The notes beneath the pieces are model-generated. The model was not told where the DNA came from, ran no database searches, and saw only the letters and a program-made list of their open reading frames with translations. Below are positions 61,048 through 64,000 of a stretch of 64,000 nt of DNA, piece by piece; position 1 is the stretch's first letter, and each line of letters opens with the position of its first letter. Made by a program: the position numbers and the translations under genes. Origin of the DNA: CBDFLD01 sp965249005 (GTDB lineage: Bacteria; Acidobacteriota; UBA6911); contig CBDFLD010000018.1 of NCBI GenBank assembly GCA_965249005.1, forward strand, positions 248,001 to 312,000, given 5' to 3'.

Positions 61048-61605
61048 TTACGGCCAGAGCCAACCGAAGACGCCTGCCGTCAGAAGCGCATAAACCAGTC
61101 CGTCGAACATGTGTTTGAACGTGGTGCTCCAGGCAACGCCTTTCCAGATGGAGTCGACCGCCTGGCCGAGCCCATAGCCGAGAAAAGCAACAGTGCTGGA
61201 AACGCGGAAAACGGTCAGGTACTCGTTGCCTGCGCCGACGGTCCGGCCGGTGAGATAAGCGACGAACACGCCCATGACGAGACAATAGATAAACCAGAGT
61301 GTCAGACTCTTTCCCATGGCGGGGGGGCCGTTGGGGAGTACCGTTACAATTCCAACGGGACCGGCTTTGTATTTTTCCTGCATTTCGGGCGAGTTCATGT
61401 CCTTGGGCCCGTCGGGGCACGGAAATGCATAGTCGCCCGGCTGCACTCCCAAGCTTCGCAATGATTCGAGCGCCTTGTCTTCGTTGGGCAACTTCGCGTA
61501 GTCGTTTCGGTGAAGTGGCAACACCATGTGAAGGATTGAACTGGCAACGAACACAATCACGGCCGATGCGACGATCGGAAGCCAGAGATCAGAGAGATAG
61601 ATCAT
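61048..61605 (-). CDS. Hypothetical membrane protein
   Basis: 185 residues from ATG at 61605, preceded by AAGGAGG at 8 bases. Membrane helices at about 6-27 (LWLPIVASAVIVFVASSILHM), about 95-118 (LTLWFIYCLVMGVFVAYLTG), and two more near the C-terminus. The loop after helix 1 has LHRNDYAKLPNEDKALESL and PGDYAFPCPDGP, which looks conserved and could bind a metal or partner. No named family is recognised. It is 21 bases from the start of the amidohydrolase stop side, so the two minus-strand genes may be co-transcribed. Confidence 0.75.
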   Translation of the reverse strand: MIYLSDLWLPIVASAVIVFVASSILHMVLPLHRNDYAKLPNEDKALESLRSLGVQPGDYAFPCPDGPKDMNSPEMQEKYKAGPVGIVTVLPNGPPAMGKSLTLWFIYCLVMGVFVAYLTGRTVGAGNEYLTVFRVSSTVAFLGYGLGQAVDSIWKGVAWSTTFKHMFDGLVYALLTAGVFGWLWP

Positions 61606-61626
61606 CTGCAATTCCTCCTTGTTGCT

Positions 61627-62481
61627 CTATCCGAGTTTGTAAAAAGAACCGGCATTACTACGATATAGTTTTTCGAGCTCTTGCTGCGAGCATCCCGCCA
61701 GTGCAGAGTCCAGAGCGTCCACCCACTCCGTGAGCACGGCCGCTTGCGAAACCACCGGCCAATCGCCGCCGAACAGAATGCGATCGAAGCCGAAGCACTC
61801 GATGACGTGGTCGATATAGGGTTTTAGATCCTCCCGCGTCCAGTTCTGCATATCCGCCTCGACGACCAAACCCGACATTTTGCAACAGACGTTGGGTAGC
61901 TCCGACAGTGCCCGGATCTCGGTGCGCCAGGGTTCATGGATATGGTCCTTGATGCCGGGTTTTCCTATGTGGTCGAGGATGAAGTGGACTTCCGGGCATT
62001 GCCGAACCATCGGGATGATCTGGGACATCTGATGGTGAGAAATGCAGATGTCAAAGCTCCAGCCGTACTTCGGCAGAAGCTGCAGGCCTTCGATGAAGCC
62101 GGGTCGAAGGCAGAAGCCAGCGTCCTCTTCTTGCTGAAGAATACGCCGGATCCCTTTGACCAGCGGAATAGAGGCGAGATCGTCCAGGCTCGCATTGCAA
62201 CCTTCTCCCTTCTCGATGGGAGCCCAGGCCACGATGCCCTTGATCCGCGGGTCCGATTTCGCCAGCCCGGCCACCCACTGTGCCTCCTTCAACGCTTGTG
62301 AAAAAACCGCCTCGCACTGGAGAAAAACCATGCTTTCGATTTGAACCTGACCACAGGACCGGTTGTAGTCTTCGAGCAGGAAAGGCCGCTGCAGAGAAGG
62401 AACCTGTGCCAGCCAGGGATAGTCGATGATCGCAGGATCCCACACGTGCAGGTGCGAGTCGATAATCGGAAACTCCGGCAT
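61627..62481 (-). CDS. Amidohydrolase-2 family protein (lactonase-like)
   Basis: 284 residues from ATG at 62481 with GGAG upstream. PIIDSHLHVWDP at the N-terminus gives the HxH metal site, LEDYN, GIVAWAPIE, GFIEGLQLL, HFILDHIGKP holds the middle His, CKMSGLVVEAD and ILFGGDWPVV holds the last Asp. Length and motifs match amidohydrolase-2 lactonases, such as those for L-fuconolactone, L-rhamnonolactone or sulfomuconolactone. That would suit sugar-acid metabolism after glycan breakdown; the substrate is not shown. Cytoplasmic. Confidence 0.9.
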   Translation of the reverse strand: MPEFPIIDSHLHVWDPAIIDYPWLAQVPSLQRPFLLEDYNRSCGQVQIESMVFLQCEAVFSQALKEAQWVAGLAKSDPRIKGIVAWAPIEKGEGCNASLDDLASIPLVKGIRRILQQEEDAGFCLRPGFIEGLQLLPKYGWSFDICISHHQMSQIIPMVRQCPEVHFILDHIGKPGIKDHIHEPWRTEIRALSELPNVCCKMSGLVVEADMQNWTREDLKPYIDHVIECFGFDRILFGGDWPVVSQAAVLTEWVDALDSALAGCSQQELEKLYRSNAGSFYKLG

Positions 62482-62559
62482 GATTTCTCCTTCGATGAAG
62501 CGCCGCGCCTGCTGAGTACCTGTCCTCACTCGAGAGGGTCCGGAGCCAGCACCGAGCCT

Positions 62560-64000
62560 TCAATCGTTGCTTTGTGCGCCGACCCAGAATGGACTGGACC
62601 AGGCGCGTCCGCCGTCGAGCTGGGTCACCCGGACGTAGTAGTAGTCTCCGGCCTCGGGCGCTTCCAGGTCCGTGAATTCGAACTCTCGATCCATCGGTCT
62701 CGTGGGGTCGATTGCCTGGATGCGGATGGCATCGATGTGGTCGTCTACCTGGAATTCGTGCGCGGCTCGACCCGCTTGCAATTCTGCCAGCCGGAGTCGG
62801 CCATCCGCACCGGGCAGGTCTCGAGGGGGCCGGACCAGAGGGCCGGAAAACTTCAGCTCCTTGCGCGGCTCGAGTTGAAAACGCAGTACGGTTCCGGCGC
62901 TGGCGCCCTCCAGCTCCAGCAACATGGTGTCGCCGCGGCCCCGGGTCTCGACATGAAAGTGAATCCGGTTGGTGACCTCGGAATCGATCCTGGCAAATTC
63001 GAAGTAGCGATTGTCGAAGCCGGGAGTCTGAATCGATCGAACACTGGCGCCCGTGATGTCCAATGTCCCCACCCACTGGCGGTATGGTCTGGGATTGCCC
63101 TGCTGGCCTTCGAAAACCTCCGACGAAGACTCGAAACTCACCTGAACCCAGGCCCGCGAGGCCAAGGGAGCCGACAGGTAGTTTTGGCCGTAGATGACAC
63201 TGCCGTTCTTGACAACTTCGATCCGATCGATCGGAGATGTCCCCATGGCTCGGCATGTAATCGCGCGTTCGGTGGTGAAGGGTTGCCTGGTTCCGGTGGC
63301 GGCTCCGTTGAGCCTGGCGTCCAGGATGATCCTTTGGCCCGAGGTGGCATAGGCCGACAGCCGGCGGAGCGCATCGAAGATGGCGTCCCCAGTCTTTTCG
63401 GGGGCGATGACGGCCGCCAGTCCGGAAACCTGGCCCAGTCGGGAGGCGAAGAACATGCCGTGGTTGTAGCCCGGCTTGGATTGGTGAGTATCGGAGGCGG
63501 CAATGAAACCGACTTCGAAGCCGTTTTTGAGGTACATGTTGCCAAACCACTCGAAGCTTCCGTGCATGGAGTAGATCTCGATCAGCTTCTCGAGCTCCGG
63601 GTCGTTTTGAGTCCAATCTCCGGACTGGTGCGCGTGCGGGATGATCAGGACATCGGCGGGATCGTTTTCCCGATGAAGGCCGGCATACAGTTCCGGCAGA
63701 CGATTGGCGTCCTGCCCCCCGACGCGATTCCTGCCCGGAGTCCGAAAGAGCACGTTATGATGGCCGCCTCGGGCTCTTCCCATGGTCCATTCGAAGCCAA
63801 GGAAGGGAATGAAGCGTCCTTCCTGGTAGTACTTGCGCGCGAGCTCCTGAAGGGTCTGCCATTCTGAATCATCCAACCAGACATCATGTTCCGAGAGGGT
63901 GAGAAAATCGAGGCGAGAGTCTTCCAGGCCGAAGCGAAAATAACCCTCGGCCGAACCCTGTCCCTCGGCAAAAGCCGTGTGCCCATGGGTCTCGCCCCAA
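62560..64000 (-). CDS. DUF3604 (PHP-like) hydrolase, 5' end beyond the window
   Basis: At least 480 residues; the frame stays open to the window edge and codes GETHGHTAFAEGQG right at its border, the GDxHxHT-type metal motif that opens this family. Then FLTLSEHDVW, RFIPFLGFEWTMG, HHNVLFR, VLIIPHAHQSGDW, GFIAASDTHQSKPGYNHG and GLAAVIAPEKTGDAIFDALR follow in family order; the C-terminal 200 residues are beta-rich. DUF3604 proteins are PHP-related hydrolases of unknown substrate. With the genes at 19170 and 43284 this is the third PHP-type hydrolase in the window. The missing part probably holds the signal peptide. Confidence 0.88.
   Translation of the reverse strand, partial: WGETHGHTAFAEGQGSAEGYFRFGLEDSRLDFLTLSEHDVWLDDSEWQTLQELARKYYQEGRFIPFLGFEWTMGRARGGHHNVLFRTPGRNRVGGQDANRLPELYAGLHRENDPADVLIIPHAHQSGDWTQNDPELEKLIEIYSMHGSFEWFGNMYLKNGFEVGFIAASDTHQSKPGYNHGMFFASRLGQVSGLAAVIAPEKTGDAIFDALRRLSAYATSGQRIILDARLNGAATGTRQPFTTERAITCRAMGTSPIDRIEVVKNGSVIYGQNYLSAPLASRAWVQVSFESSSEVFEGQQGNPRPYRQWVGTLDITGASVRSIQTPGFDNRYFEFARIDSEVTNRIHFHVETRGRGDTMLLELEGASAGTVLRFQLEPRKELKFSGPLVRPPRDLPGADGRLRLAELQAGRAAHEFQVDDHIDAIRIQAIDPTRPMDREFEFTDLEAPEAGDYYYVRVTQLDGGRAWSSPFWVGAQSND

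Noticed and set aside
62051..63867. Long ORFs of 521 (minus) and 508 (plus) codons over the amidohydrolase and DUF3604 genes
   Set aside because: They cross two well-supported genes in other frames and have no domain of their own.

Overview
The window is about 57% GC, densely coded, and looks like chromosome of a free-living heterotroph related to Acidobacteriota. The phylum call is an inference from four things: a Ser/Thr kinase fused to TolB/PD40 propeller repeats, plus a kinase-less relic of a second one; a DUF222-HNH gene plus a relic of another copy; Tat-exported Gfo/Idh/MocA proteins; and PQQ-type propellers beside many sulfatases. Planctomycetes or related phyla cannot be excluded without rRNA or marker genes. 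I saw no rRNA, tRNA, CRISPR array, insertion sequence or phage module.

Layout. 1-6.5 kb (minus): a truncated secreted protein, a DinB-like protein, a lipoprotein, a ~1,060-aa secreted CARDB protein and a Tat-type sulfatase. 6.9-9.9 kb (plus): a DUF222-HNH endonuclease and a MORC/MutL-like GHKL ATPase. 9.9-13.3 kb (plus): a second giant protein paralogous to the first. 13.3-22.5 kb (minus): a frameshifted YeeE/YedE transporter, a PhoD phosphatase, a frameshifted kinase-propeller, a PHP hydrolase, a CsgG-like lipoprotein, a BamE-like protein and a PHP-gene relic. 22.6-29.1 kb (plus): anaerobic sulfatase maturase, Gfo/Idh/MocA oxidoreductase, CocE-type hydrolase and a PabB-PabC fusion. 29.1-31.3 kb (minus): a second sulfatase and a multiply frameshifted gene. 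31.6-35.3 kb (plus): an NfeD-NfeD-FloA membrane operon with two small proteins.

35.3-45.4 kb is the most distinctive part: a nearly mirror-symmetric divergent cluster. On the minus arm are acyl-CoA ligase, thiolase-like, thiolase-like and DUF35. On the plus arm are thiolase-like, thiolase-like, DUF35 and a CehA/McbA hydrolase. All four thiolase-fold proteins lack the usual CxSG nucleophilic cysteine, so they are probably not classical thiolases; with the DUF35 partners they resemble retro-aldolase pairs. The non-coding gaps of this cluster carry degenerate arrays with a 7-bp period.

45.5-48.5 kb is a decayed junction: a propeller gene without its kinase, a beta-helix gene without its 5' part, and an HNH relic. 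48.5-55.9 kb is a carbohydrate locus: a GH2-PQQ propeller-sugar porter operon divergent from a third sulfatase. 56-64 kb holds glycogen branching enzyme, a TrkA-C relic, a mechanosensitive-channel-like protein, a beta-lactamase-fold lipoprotein, a membrane protein, an amidohydrolase, and a DUF3604 protein running off the window.

Taken together: three formylglycine sulfatases and their maturase, GH2, two giant candidate polysaccharide-active proteins, a sugar porter and several exported hydrolases suggest breakdown of sulfated or otherwise decorated glycans. The thiolase/ligase/DUF35 cluster suggests a separate acyl-CoA or side-chain degrading pathway.
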